Part shown: positions 8,772-16,636 of the stretch, in pieces
Layout: every line of letters begins with the position of its first letter
How positions within the stretch are numbered: the stretch's first letter is position 1
Assembly (NCBI GenBank): GCA_963728395.1
Contig: CAVSJJ010000008.1
Coordinates: forward strand, 186,001-250,000
Direction: 5' to 3'
Origin: CAVSJJ01 sp963728395
GTDB lineage: Bacteria > Actinomycetota > Actinomycetes > Actinomycetales > Dermatophilaceae
Length of the DNA: 64,000 nucleotides
The notes under the pieces: model-generated
The model's input: the letters and a program-made list of their open reading frames with translations, nothing else
The model's database searches: none
Told to the model about the DNA's origin: nothing
Position numbers and translations under genes: made by a program

Positions 8772-10034
8772 ATGCCGCGCGCCCGTCGCCGCCTCCGCCC
8801 CACCGTGGCGGTCGGCGTGGCCCTCGGCTGCCTGCTCCTCGGCCCGCTCCCGGCGAGCGCGACGAAGACCCCGTCGCCCACGCTCCCGCGCCCGACGGAG
8901 GTGCTCGACCCGGCGCTGACCGTGGGCGGCCCACGCCTGGCCGGGATGGGGCTCGTCCTCGACCTGCCGCCGGGCGTGCCCGCCCCACCCCGGGTCCGGG
9001 ACGTCTCGTTCGTCATCGCCGACGCCGACACCGGGCAGATCCTCGCGGCCAAGGCGCCGCATGCCCGCCTCCTGCCCGCCAGCACGGCGAAGGTCCTCAC
9101 GGCGCTCACCCTCCTGCCCGAGATCGACCCGACGAGGCGGCATACGGCGACCCGGGCGGACGCGAGCGCCGACGGGACGAAGGTCGGCCTCGCCCCGGGG
9201 CTGACCTATACGGCACACCAGCTCTTCCTCGCGATGCTCATGGCGTCGGCCAACGACGCGGCCTACGCCCTCGCCGCGCTGAACGGCGGCAGGGAGCGGA
9301 CCCTCGAGGAGATGAACGCGCTGGCCACCACCCTCGGCGCCCACGACACCCACATCGGGGACCCCGCGGGCCTCGACGCCCCCGGCCAGACCTCGAGCGC
9401 CTACGACCTGGCCCTCCTCGGCCGCGCCGCACTCGGCGACCCCGACTTCCGGCGCTACTCGACCCAGCTGACCGCCCGCTTCCCGCTTCGGCCCCCGAAG
9501 CCGCCGCATCCGGGCGCGCCGACGCCGAGCTGGAGCGGTCCGCACACCTTCCAGGTGCAGAACCACAACGAGCTGCTCCGCACCTACCCCGGCACGATCG
9601 GCGTGAAGAACGGCTTCACCACCGCCGCCCAGCGAACGAACATCGCGGCCGCGACGCGGGGCGGCCACACCTACCTCGTCACCGAGATGCACAGCATCGA
9701 CTACGGCTGGGACGATCCCCGCACGCTCCTCGACTGGGCCTTTCGGCACGGCCCGCAGGCCGCCCCCGTCGGCCGGCTCGTCGACCCCGGCGAGGTGCCG
9801 GTGGCACCGACGGCGCCGACGAGCCTCCCCGCGGTCGCCGCCCCGGTCCGGCCGGCGACGGGCGGACACCCGCTCCGGGCCACGGGAGGCGGTGCGGGTT
9901 CACCGGTGCTGGCCGTTGCGCTGCCAGCGGGCGCCCGCGCGGGGCTGCTCGCCGGCGCCGGACTGGTGGTGCTCGCCCTGCTCGGGTCCGGCGTGCGGGT
10001 GGCCCGGCGCGCCCGGCACGCCCGCCACCGATGA
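8772..10034 (+). CDS. D-alanyl-D-alanine carboxypeptidase (peptidase S11)
   Basis: A penicillin-binding protein that trims the terminal D-Ala of peptidoglycan stem peptides outside the membrane. From the ATG at 8772 (GAGGAG ribosome site just before, -10-like TAGCGT at 8726-8731) it has 420 residues. There is a signal peptide at 1-30 (Arg-rich, then hydrophobic, ending PASA). The active-site tetrad STAK is at 104-107, SAND is near 161, and VKNGFT near 278 replaces the textbook KTG. The Pro-rich tail ends in a hydrophobic segment followed by Arg residues, which should anchor it to the membrane. An upstream in-frame start at 8730 would precede the signal peptide and is less likely. Confidence 0.9.
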   Translation: MPRARRRLRPTVAVGVALGCLLLGPLPASATKTPSPTLPRPTEVLDPALTVGGPRLAGMGLVLDLPPGVPAPPRVRDVSFVIADADTGQILAAKAPHARLLPASTAKVLTALTLLPEIDPTRRHTATRADASADGTKVGLAPGLTYTAHQLFLAMLMASANDAAYALAALNGGRERTLEEMNALATTLGAHDTHIGDPAGLDAPGQTSSAYDLALLGRAALGDPDFRRYSTQLTARFPLRPPKPPHPGAPTPSWSGPHTFQVQNHNELLRTYPGTIGVKNGFTTAAQRTNIAAATRGGHTYLVTEMHSIDYGWDDPRTLLDWAFRHGPQAAPVGRLVDPGEVPVAPTAPTSLPAVAAPVRPATGGHPLRATGGGAGSPVLAVALPAGARAGLLAGAGLVVLALLGSGVRVARRARHARHR

Positions 10035-10040
10035 CGCGGG

Positions 10041-10595
10041 TCAGTGCCGGGCGGAGGCCGCTCCGGGGGCCGCGCTGACGGCATACCCGCTGAGCGGGAA
10101 GGACCGGATGACGCGCCAGACCTCGTCGCGGCCGTGCTCGTACAGGTCGAGCGCGCCGACCGCGAAGTCGCACCGGAAGTCGGCCAGCTCGGTGAAGGCG
10201 AGGTCGAGGGCGTCGTCGTCGAGATGATGGGCGACGGTGACGTGGGGGTGGTAGTTGAACTCGAGCTCGCGCGCCACCGGTCCGGACCGGATCGCCGCCT
10301 CGAGGATCTCGCACTCCGGGATGCCGAGCGAGACCTGGACGAAGACGACCGGGCTGATCGGCCGGAAGGTCCCCGTGCCGGACAGGATCATCTCGAACGG
10401 CGCCGCCTGCGTGACGACGGTCGAGAGGTGCGTCTCGAAGGTGCGCACGTCCTCGGCGGGGATGACCGTCGGCGGCAGCAGCGTCACGTGCGGCGGGATG
10501 GCATCGGCCATCGGATCGCCGAACTGCGCCCGGTGGGACTGCAGGGCGGACCCATACGGTTCAGGAACCGTGATGGCGACGCCGTAGGTGCCCAT
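10041..10595 (-). CDS. 2'-5' RNA ligase superfamily protein (2H phosphoesterase)
   Basis: A 184-residue 2H phosphoesterase. The two HxT motifs are visible as PPHVTLLPP at about 34-42 and HPHVTVAHH at about 117-125, with the spacing expected for the bilobal fold. Members act on cyclic phosphates or 2'-5' bonds in RNA; the in vivo substrate is usually unknown. It is convergent with the carboxypeptidase gene (6 bp between stops). A -10 TAGGGT lies eight bases before the ATG. trpS lies upstream on the same strand, only 11 bp away, so read-through from trpS is also likely. Confidence 0.85.
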   Translation of the reverse strand: MGTYGVAITVPEPYGSALQSHRAQFGDPMADAIPPHVTLLPPTVIPAEDVRTFETHLSTVVTQAAPFEMILSGTGTFRPISPVVFVQVSLGIPECEILEAAIRSGPVARELEFNYHPHVTVAHHLDDDALDLAFTELADFRCDFAVGALDLYEHGRDEVWRVIRSFPLSGYAVSAAPGAASARH

Positions 10596-10606
10596 GCCGA
10601 AAGACC

Positions 10607-11626
10607 CTACTTCACCGCCGGGAGGAGCCCCACCGCCTCGTAGATCCTCGCGACCGTGGTCCGCGCCACCTCTGCGGCGCGCCCGGCGCCGTCCGCGAGG
10701 ATCCGGTCCAGCTCCGCAGGGTCGCCCAGCAGCTCGGACATCCGCTTCGTGAACGGGGCGACCGCCTCGACGACGACCTCGGCGACCTCCTTCTTGAGGT
10801 CGCCGTAGCCGCGCCCGGCGAACTCCGCCTCGACATCGGCCACCGGGGTCCCGGAGAGCACCGAGTGGATGACGAGGAGGTTGGAGACCCCCGGCTTGGT
10901 CTCGGGGTCGTAGCGGACCTCGCCGTCGGTGTCGGTCACGGCGGACCGGATCTTCTTCGCGATCCGCGCGGGGTCGTCGCTGAGGAGGATCAAGCCCTTC
11001 TCGGTCGAGGTCGAGCCCGACATCTTCGACGTCGGGTCCTGCAGGTCCATGATCCTGGCCGACTCCTTGAGGATGTACGGCTCGGGCACCATGAGCAGGT
11101 CACCGAAGCGCTGGTTGACCCGGGTCGCGAGGTCGCGGGTGATCTCGAGGTGCTGACGCTGGTCCTCGCCGACGGGGACGTAGGCCGCGTCGTACATGAG
11201 GATGTCGGCGGCCATGAGGACCGGGTAGGTGAAGAGGCCGACGTTGGCGTTCTGCCCCTTGGCCACCTTGTCCTTGTACTGCGTCATCCGGTTCATCTCG
11301 CCCATGGCCGTCTGGCAGGACAGGACCCAGGACAGCTCGACGTGCTGGTGGACGTGGCTCTGGCAGAACACGGCGGAGCGCTTCGGGTCCACGCCACCGG
11401 CGATGAACTGGGCGGCCGTGACCCGGATGCGGCGACGCAGCACCTCGGGGTCGGTCGGCACCGTGAGGGCGTGCAGGTCGGCGACGAAGTAGTAGGCGTC
11501 GAAGTCCTCCTGCAACCCGACCCAGTTGACGAGCGCTCCGAGGTAGTTGCCGAGGTGGAGGCTGTCGGCGGTCGGCTGCATTCCGGAGAGGATTCGGGAC
11601 GAGCCGGTCGCGGGCTGGGCAGACAT
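10607..11626 (-). CDS. trpS: Tryptophanyl-tRNA synthetase
   Basis: A class I synthetase charging tRNA-Trp, 339 residues from ATG 11626. The HIGH motif appears as HLGNYLG at about 24-30 after SGMQPTADSL. KMSKS appears as KMSGS near 202, after DLQDPTS. Other matches are QSHVHQHVELSW and YPVLMAADILMYDA. The reading frame stays open far upstream, but the upstream part is the antisense of the GH42 gene. ATG 11635 is a three-codon-longer alternative. A weak -10 (CAGAAT) sits seven bases before 11626, again suggesting a leaderless start. It is divergent from the GH42 gene with a 117-bp gap. Confidence 0.95.
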   Translation of the reverse strand: MSAQPATGSSRILSGMQPTADSLHLGNYLGALVNWVGLQEDFDAYYFVADLHALTVPTDPEVLRRRIRVTAAQFIAGGVDPKRSAVFCQSHVHQHVELSWVLSCQTAMGEMNRMTQYKDKVAKGQNANVGLFTYPVLMAADILMYDAAYVPVGEDQRQHLEITRDLATRVNQRFGDLLMVPEPYILKESARIMDLQDPTSKMSGSTSTEKGLILLSDDPARIAKKIRSAVTDTDGEVRYDPETKPGVSNLLVIHSVLSGTPVADVEAEFAGRGYGDLKKEVAEVVVEAVAPFTKRMSELLGDPAELDRILADGAGRAAEVARTTVARIYEAVGLLPAVK

Positions 11627-11743
11627 GGCGCCCATTCTGGCATCCCGGGAGGGTGGGTACGCCGGCTCCCCCAGCCCCCGAGCGGCCGCCGACGGCCTGC
11701 CGGCGGTTGCCTGCGGCGCGGTCCTGCGCCAAGACTGGCGGGC

Positions 11744-13750
11744 ATGCGTGCCTGGCCCGATGACCGCGTCGCCTTCGGCGGCGACTACAACCCCGAGCAG
11801 TGGCCCCGGGAGGTGTGGGTCGAGGATATCGACCTCATGGCGCGGGCGGGGGTCTCGTTCGTCACCGTCGGGGTCTTCTCCTGGTCGTGGCTCGAGCCGG
11901 AGGAGGGCCGCTTCGAGTTCGGCTGGCTCGACGACATCCTCGGCCTGCTGGGCGAGGCGGGGATCGCCGTCGACCTCGCGACGGGCACCGCGACCCCGCC
12001 GCCGTGGCTGTCCGACGCCTACCCCGAGATCCTCCCCGTGGACCGCGAGGGCCACCTCCTCTGGCCCGGGAGCCGGCAGGCCTGGTGCCCGAGCTCGCCG
12101 CTCTACCGCGAGAAGGCGCTCGTCCTGACCGGGGCCGTCGCCGAGCGGTACCACGACCACCCCGCGCTGGCCCTGTGGCACGTCGGCAACGAGTACTCGT
12201 GCCACAACATCCCGTGCTACTGCGACACGTGCGCCGCCGGGTTCCGGGAGTGGCTGCTCGCCCGGTACGGCCACCTGGACGTCCTCAACGACGCGTGGGG
12301 CACCGCCTTCTGGAGCCAGCGCTACACCGCCTGGCGGCAGATCCTCCCGCCGCGCAAGACGACGACGTTCGCCAACCCGACGCAGGTGCTGGACTACACG
12401 CGGTTCCAGTCCGACGCGCTCCTCGACTTCTTCATCGCCGAGCGAGACCTGCTGCACACCCTGGCCCCCGGCGTCCCGGTGACGACGAACTTCATGACGA
12501 TGCGGCAGTCCCGCAAGCTCGACTACCACCGCTGGGCCCGCGAGCAGGACGTCGTCAGCACCGACCACTACCTCCTCGCCTCGCACCCGAGCGCCCGCCA
12601 CGACCTCGCCTACAGCGGCGACCTCACCCGCGGCCTCGCCGGCGGTGGGCCATGGGTCCTCATGGAGCACTCGACCAGCGCCGTCAACTGGCAGCGGGTC
12701 AACCCGGCCAAGGCCCCCGGACAGATGCTGCGCGACAGCCTGTGTCACGTCGCCCACGGCGCCGACACCCTCGGCTTCTTCCAGTGGCGGGCCTCGCGGG
12801 CCGGCTCGGAGAAGTTCCACTCCGCCCTCGTCCCGCACGCCGGGCCGTCGAGCGGCCGGTTCGCCGAGGTCGCCGCGCTCGGCCGGGTCTGCGAGCGCCT
12901 GGGCGAGCTCCTCGGCAGCAGGGTCCGGGCCGAGGTCGCGGTGCTATGGGACTACCAGTCCGCCTGGGCCATGGGCGGTCCCGGCATGCCGTCGAACGAG
13001 CTCGACGCGGCCTTCGTCCCTCAGACGATGCACCGCGTCCTGCTCGACAGGGGGGTCACCTCGGACGTCGTCGCACCGGATGCCGACCTCACCGCATACA
13101 AGGTCGTCATCGTCCCGACCCTGTATGCCGTGTCGGACGAGAACGCGGCCGCGATCCTCGCCGTCGCGGATGCGGGCGCCCAGGTCGTCATGACGTTCTT
13201 CTCCGGGATCAGCGACCTCGAGGACCATGTGCGGCTCGGGGGCTACCCCGGGGCCTTCGCCGAGCGGCTCGGCGTGCGGGTCGAGGAGTTCTTCCCGCTG
13301 CGCCGAGGTGAGACGGTCGCGCTGACCCGAGGCGGCACCGGGTCCCAGTGGAGCGAGGACGTCGTCGTCCCCACGGCCGAGGTCCTCGACCGGTATGCCG
13401 ACGGCCCCCTCGCCGGGCGGCCGGCGATCACCCGGCAGGGGGTGGGCGAGGGGTCGGCGTGGTACCTGAGCACCCTGCCGGACGACGAGACCCTCGACGC
13501 CCTGTTCGGCGACGTCCTCGGCGCCGCCGGGGTGCGTCCCGCCGCCGAGGTCCCGCGCGGGGTCGAGGCGGTGCGACGCAGCGGCCCACACGGCTCGTGG
13601 CTGTTCCTCCTCAACCACACCGACCGCCCGGTCGAGGTCCCCGCGTCCGGCCACGACCTCGTCACCGACCGACCGGTCGAGTCCATCGTCCCGCTCCTGC
13701 CCGGGGGTGTCGCCGTCGTCCGGGAGCCCGGGACGGGCGAGGATGGGTGA
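11744..13750 (+). CDS. Beta-galactosidase, glycoside hydrolase family 42
   Basis: Releases galactose from lactose or galacto-oligosaccharides; there is no signal peptide, so it should be cytosolic. It has 668 residues. N-terminal FGGDYNPEQWP is the family signature. Asn149-Glu150 in WHVGNEYS is the acid/base, and Glu308 in VLMEHSTS the nucleophile. Cys115, Cys158, Cys160 and Cys163 (CYCDTC) match the zinc cluster of trimeric GH42 enzymes. A glutamine-amidotransferase-like trimerisation domain follows (about 390-600), then a small beta domain. Its last codons overlap the galK start, so galactose release and phosphorylation are coupled. The reading frame is open far upstream, but that stretch is the antisense of trpS. 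Confidence 0.95.
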   Translation: MRAWPDDRVAFGGDYNPEQWPREVWVEDIDLMARAGVSFVTVGVFSWSWLEPEEGRFEFGWLDDILGLLGEAGIAVDLATGTATPPPWLSDAYPEILPVDREGHLLWPGSRQAWCPSSPLYREKALVLTGAVAERYHDHPALALWHVGNEYSCHNIPCYCDTCAAGFREWLLARYGHLDVLNDAWGTAFWSQRYTAWRQILPPRKTTTFANPTQVLDYTRFQSDALLDFFIAERDLLHTLAPGVPVTTNFMTMRQSRKLDYHRWAREQDVVSTDHYLLASHPSARHDLAYSGDLTRGLAGGGPWVLMEHSTSAVNWQRVNPAKAPGQMLRDSLCHVAHGADTLGFFQWRASRAGSEKFHSALVPHAGPSSGRFAEVAALGRVCERLGELLGSRVRAEVAVLWDYQSAWAMGGPGMPSNELDAAFVPQTMHRVLLDRGVTSDVVAPDADLTAYKVVIVPTLYAVSDENAAAILAVADAGAQVVMTFFSGISDLEDHVRLGGYPGAFAERLGVRVEEFFPLRRGETVALTRGGTGSQWSEDVVVPTAEVLDRYADGPLAGRPAITRQGVGEGSAWYLSTLPDDETLDALFGDVLGAAGVRPAAEVPRGVEAVRRSGPHGSWLFLLNHTDRPVEVPASGHDLVTDRPVESIVPLLPGGVAVVREPGTGEDG

Positions 13751-14915
13751 CGTGAGCGAACAGTCGGCCCGGACCCTCTACGAGCGCACGGCCGGCCGGC
13801 CGGCCGAGGGGGTCTGGTCGGCCCCGGGCCGGGTCAACCTCATCGGGGAGCACACCGACTACAACGGCGGCCTCGTCCTCCCGATCGCCATCCCCCATCG
13901 GACGTATGCCGCGTGCGGGCGGCGCGCGGACGGCGTCCTCCGGGTCGTCTCCGCCCAGGCCGAGACCGCGGTGGAGGTCGCCCTCGACGACATCGCGCCG
14001 GGCAACCCGGCCGACTGGAGCGCCTACGTCGCCGGGGTCCTCTGGGCGCTGCGCCACTCCGGCCACGACGTCGGCGGGCTCGACGTCGCCATCTCGAGCG
14101 AGGTGCCGCTCGGAGCCGGCCTGTCGAGCTCGGCCGCACTGGAGTGCGCCGTCGGCGCGGCCTGCTCCGACCTGTTCGGGCTGCACCTCCTCGAGGGCGA
14201 CGGCGCCCGCAGCCGGCTGGCCGCCGACTGCCGCGCCGCCGAGAACGTCATCGCCCAGGCACCGACCGGCGGCATGGACCAGTCGGCCTCCCTGCTCTGC
14301 CGGGCCGACCACGCGCTCCTCCTCGACTGCCGGTCCTGGCAGACCCGACACGTCCCCTTCGACCTCGAGGGCCTCGGCCTCTCGCTCCTCGTCATCGACA
14401 CCCGGGCCACCCACGAGCTCGTCGACGGGCAGTACGGCGACCGCCGGACCTCGTGCGAGGCGGCGGCCGACCGGCTCGGGGTCACCTCGCTGCGCGAGAT
14501 CCACCTCGAGGACCTCGAGGGGGCCCTCGTCCGGCTCTCCGGCGAGGTCATGGGTCGCCGGGTCCGCCACGTCGTCACCGAGATCGACCGCGTCGAGCGG
14601 GCCGTCGAGGCGCTGCGGGCCGGCGACGCCACCCGCCTCGGCCGGCTCTTCCTCGAGTCGCACGCCTCCCTGCGCGACGACTACGAGGTCAGCTGCGTCG
14701 AGCTCGACGTCGCCGTCGAGGCCGCGGTCGGCGCCGGGGCACTCGGGGCCCGGATGACCGGCGGCGGCTTCGGCGGCTCGGCCATCGCGCTCGCGCCCGA
14801 GGACGCGGTCGCCGCGGTCGCCGAGACCGTGCGCGCGGCATACGCCGATCGGGGCTTCACCGCACCGGCCTTCTTCCCGGTCACCGCCGCCGGCCCCGCC
14901 CGCCGCGACGGCTGA
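13743..14915 (+). CDS. galK: Galactokinase
   Basis: Phosphorylates galactose to galactose-1-phosphate, the first Leloir step, using galactose released by the upstream GH42 enzyme. It has 390 residues from ATG 13743, which overlaps the GH42 end by eight bases; GTG 13752 is an alternative. GHMP kinase motifs are clear: GRVNLIGEHTDYNGG at about 27-41 (galactose binding), PLGAGLSSSAALE near 123 (phosphate loop) and MTGGGFGGSAI near 340. No galT or galE lies in the window, so the rest of the pathway is elsewhere. Confidence 0.95.
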   Translation: MGDVSEQSARTLYERTAGRPAEGVWSAPGRVNLIGEHTDYNGGLVLPIAIPHRTYAACGRRADGVLRVVSAQAETAVEVALDDIAPGNPADWSAYVAGVLWALRHSGHDVGGLDVAISSEVPLGAGLSSSAALECAVGAACSDLFGLHLLEGDGARSRLAADCRAAENVIAQAPTGGMDQSASLLCRADHALLLDCRSWQTRHVPFDLEGLGLSLLVIDTRATHELVDGQYGDRRTSCEAAADRLGVTSLREIHLEDLEGALVRLSGEVMGRRVRHVVTEIDRVERAVEALRAGDATRLGRLFLESHASLRDDYEVSCVELDVAVEAAVGAGALGARMTGGGFGGSAIALAPEDAVAAVAETVRAAYADRGFTAPAFFPVTAAGPARRDG

Positions 14916-14961
14916 GGCCCGGCCCGGGCCGGTCCACCCGGCTGAACACTAGGGTGGCCTC

Positions 14962-16536
14962 ATGGCCGACGAGAGCACGCGAGCCCGGACCGGACCCGCA
15001 CCGACCGACCCCGACACCCCGCGCGGTGAGGCCGCAGGGGCCGCCGCGGGAACCGGCGGTGACGCCTCGCCCGGTGAGGGCACGGCCACCGCGCCGGCGC
15101 CGCCCAAGGACGACCTCGTCACGACGCGGCATACCCTGCGCGTCGGTCGGCGGACGCTGCGCTACCGCGCCACGGCGGGGCGCGTCGTCCTGCGTGAGGA
15201 GGTCTACAAGGACGGCGTCTTCACCGGGGTCAAGCCCAAGGCCGAGATGTCGATGACCGCCTACGTCCTCGAGGACCGTAACGGCAAGGCCGACCCGGCC
15301 CGCCCCGTGACGTTCGCCTTCAACGGCGGTCCCGGGTCCAGCTCGGTGTGGCTCCACCTCGGGCTCCTCGGCCCGCGCCGGGCCGACGCGGGCGACGTCG
15401 GCGCGCTGACCGCCCCGCCGTTCGGCGTGCTCGACAACCCGGACACGCTGCTCGCCGAGTCCGACCTCGTCTTCATCGACCCGGTCTCGACCGGCTACTC
15501 CCGCGCCGTCGAGGGCGGCACGCCGAAGGACTACCACGACTTCACCGCCGACATCTCCTCCGTGGGCGAGCTGATCCGGGTGTGGACGACCCGCGAGGGG
15601 CGCTGGCTCAGCCCGAAGCTCGTCATCGGCGAGTCCTACGGAACGACCCGCGCCGCCGCCCTCGCCGACCATCTGCAGAAGACCCACGGGATGTACCTCA
15701 ACGGGGTCATGCTCATCTCGTCGGTCCTCGACTTCGCCACGCTCGACTTCGACTTCCGCAACGACCGGGCGAGCGTGGACTTCCTTCCGACGTATGCCGC
15801 GGTCGCGCACTACCACGGCCGGCACGGCCGGCGGACGCTCTCGGCGGTCCTGCGGGAGGCCGAGGCCTACGCCGACCGCGACTACCCGTGGGTCCTCTCC
15901 CGCGGCCACCGGCTCACCGCCGCCGAGCGCCGCGATGCGGTGAGGACCCTCTCCCGGCTCACCGGCCTGTCCGAGGAGTGGGTCGACCGGGCCGACCTGC
16001 GCATCGAGCACATGCGCTTCTACACCGAGCTGCTGCGCCACCGGGGCCTCGTCGTCGGCCGCCTCGACTCCCGCTTCACCGGACCGCTCGCCCACCGCAA
16101 CGCCGAGGTGGCCGACACCGACCCGTCGCACGATGCGACGACCGGGCCGTATGCCGCGGCGTGGAACCACTACGTGCGCGCCGAGCTCGGGTACGAGAGC
16201 GACATCGCCTACACGCAGCTGTCGATGAAGGCCAACGAGGAGTGGTCGTTCAAGGAGTTCGAGGCCAAGCCGGTCGACGTCTCCTCGCGGCTGGCCCGGG
16301 CGATGCGCGCCAACCCGCACCTGCTCGTCCACGTCGCGTCCGGCTACTACGACGGGGCCACGCCCTACTACGGCGCCCAGGACGTCTTCGCCCACCTCGA
16401 GGTGCCGCCGACGCTCCTGGACAACGTCGAGCACCGGTTCTACGAGGCCGGCCACATGATGTACCTCCACGACGAGAGCCGGGCCCGCCAGGGCACGGAC
16501 CTCGCCGACTTCGTCCGTCGGGCCTGCCGCCGGTGA
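14962..16536 (+). CDS. Peptidase S10 (serine carboxypeptidase-like)
   Basis: A 524-residue alpha/beta-hydrolase-fold peptidase. NGGPGSS at 121-127 forms the oxyanion region; GESYGTTR at 223-230 carries the nucleophile Ser225; the acid is in SGYYDGATPYYG (about 456-467); the His is in EAGHMMYL near 504. The first 50 residues are Ala/Gly/Pro/Thr-rich and low complexity, with no clear signal peptide, so location is uncertain. The ATG follows TAGGGT (14950-14955) by exactly six bases with no Shine-Dalgarno, a likely leaderless gene. It follows galK after 46 bp but has its own promoter. The substrate is unknown. Confidence 0.9.
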   Translation: MADESTRARTGPAPTDPDTPRGEAAGAAAGTGGDASPGEGTATAPAPPKDDLVTTRHTLRVGRRTLRYRATAGRVVLREEVYKDGVFTGVKPKAEMSMTAYVLEDRNGKADPARPVTFAFNGGPGSSSVWLHLGLLGPRRADAGDVGALTAPPFGVLDNPDTLLAESDLVFIDPVSTGYSRAVEGGTPKDYHDFTADISSVGELIRVWTTREGRWLSPKLVIGESYGTTRAAALADHLQKTHGMYLNGVMLISSVLDFATLDFDFRNDRASVDFLPTYAAVAHYHGRHGRRTLSAVLREAEAYADRDYPWVLSRGHRLTAAERRDAVRTLSRLTGLSEEWVDRADLRIEHMRFYTELLRHRGLVVGRLDSRFTGPLAHRNAEVADTDPSHDATTGPYAAAWNHYVRAELGYESDIAYTQLSMKANEEWSFKEFEAKPVDVSSRLARAMRANPHLLVHVASGYYDGATPYYGAQDVFAHLEVPPTLLDNVEHRFYEAGHMMYLHDESRARQGTDLADFVRRACRR

Positions 16537-16555
16537 CCCGAGGGGACTCGTCCGC

Positions 16556-16581
16556 TACCCTTTATCTTGATATCAAGATAA
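16556..16581 (+). promoter_or_regulatory. icd promoter with a perfect 20-bp operator palindrome
   Basis: A -10-like TACCCT (16556-16561) is followed directly by TTATCTTGATATCAAGATAA (16562-16581), a perfect palindrome over the expected transcription start. Its AT-richness contrasts sharply with the flanks. The site would suit a dimeric repressor of isocitrate dehydrogenase. I cannot name the regulator from the motif alone. Confidence 0.7.
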
Positions 16582-16636
16582 CGTCCTGAGCCGAAGCGTC
16601 CTGACCGTCCGTCGACCCCGAGGAGATGCCCCTCTC

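Noticed and set aside
5939..9109. 1056-codon minus-strand open frame
   Set aside because: Antisense of the ABC exporter genes; composition typical of a shadow frame and crosses clear promoters.
9600..9620. KNG instead of KTG as a defect of the D,D-carboxypeptidase
   Set aside because: VKNG is, as far as I recall, common in actinobacterial S11 enzymes; not evidence of inactivity.
10865..11743. N-terminal extension of the GH42 frame
   Set aside because: Antisense of trpS; GH42 proteins begin close to the FGGDYNPEQW motif.
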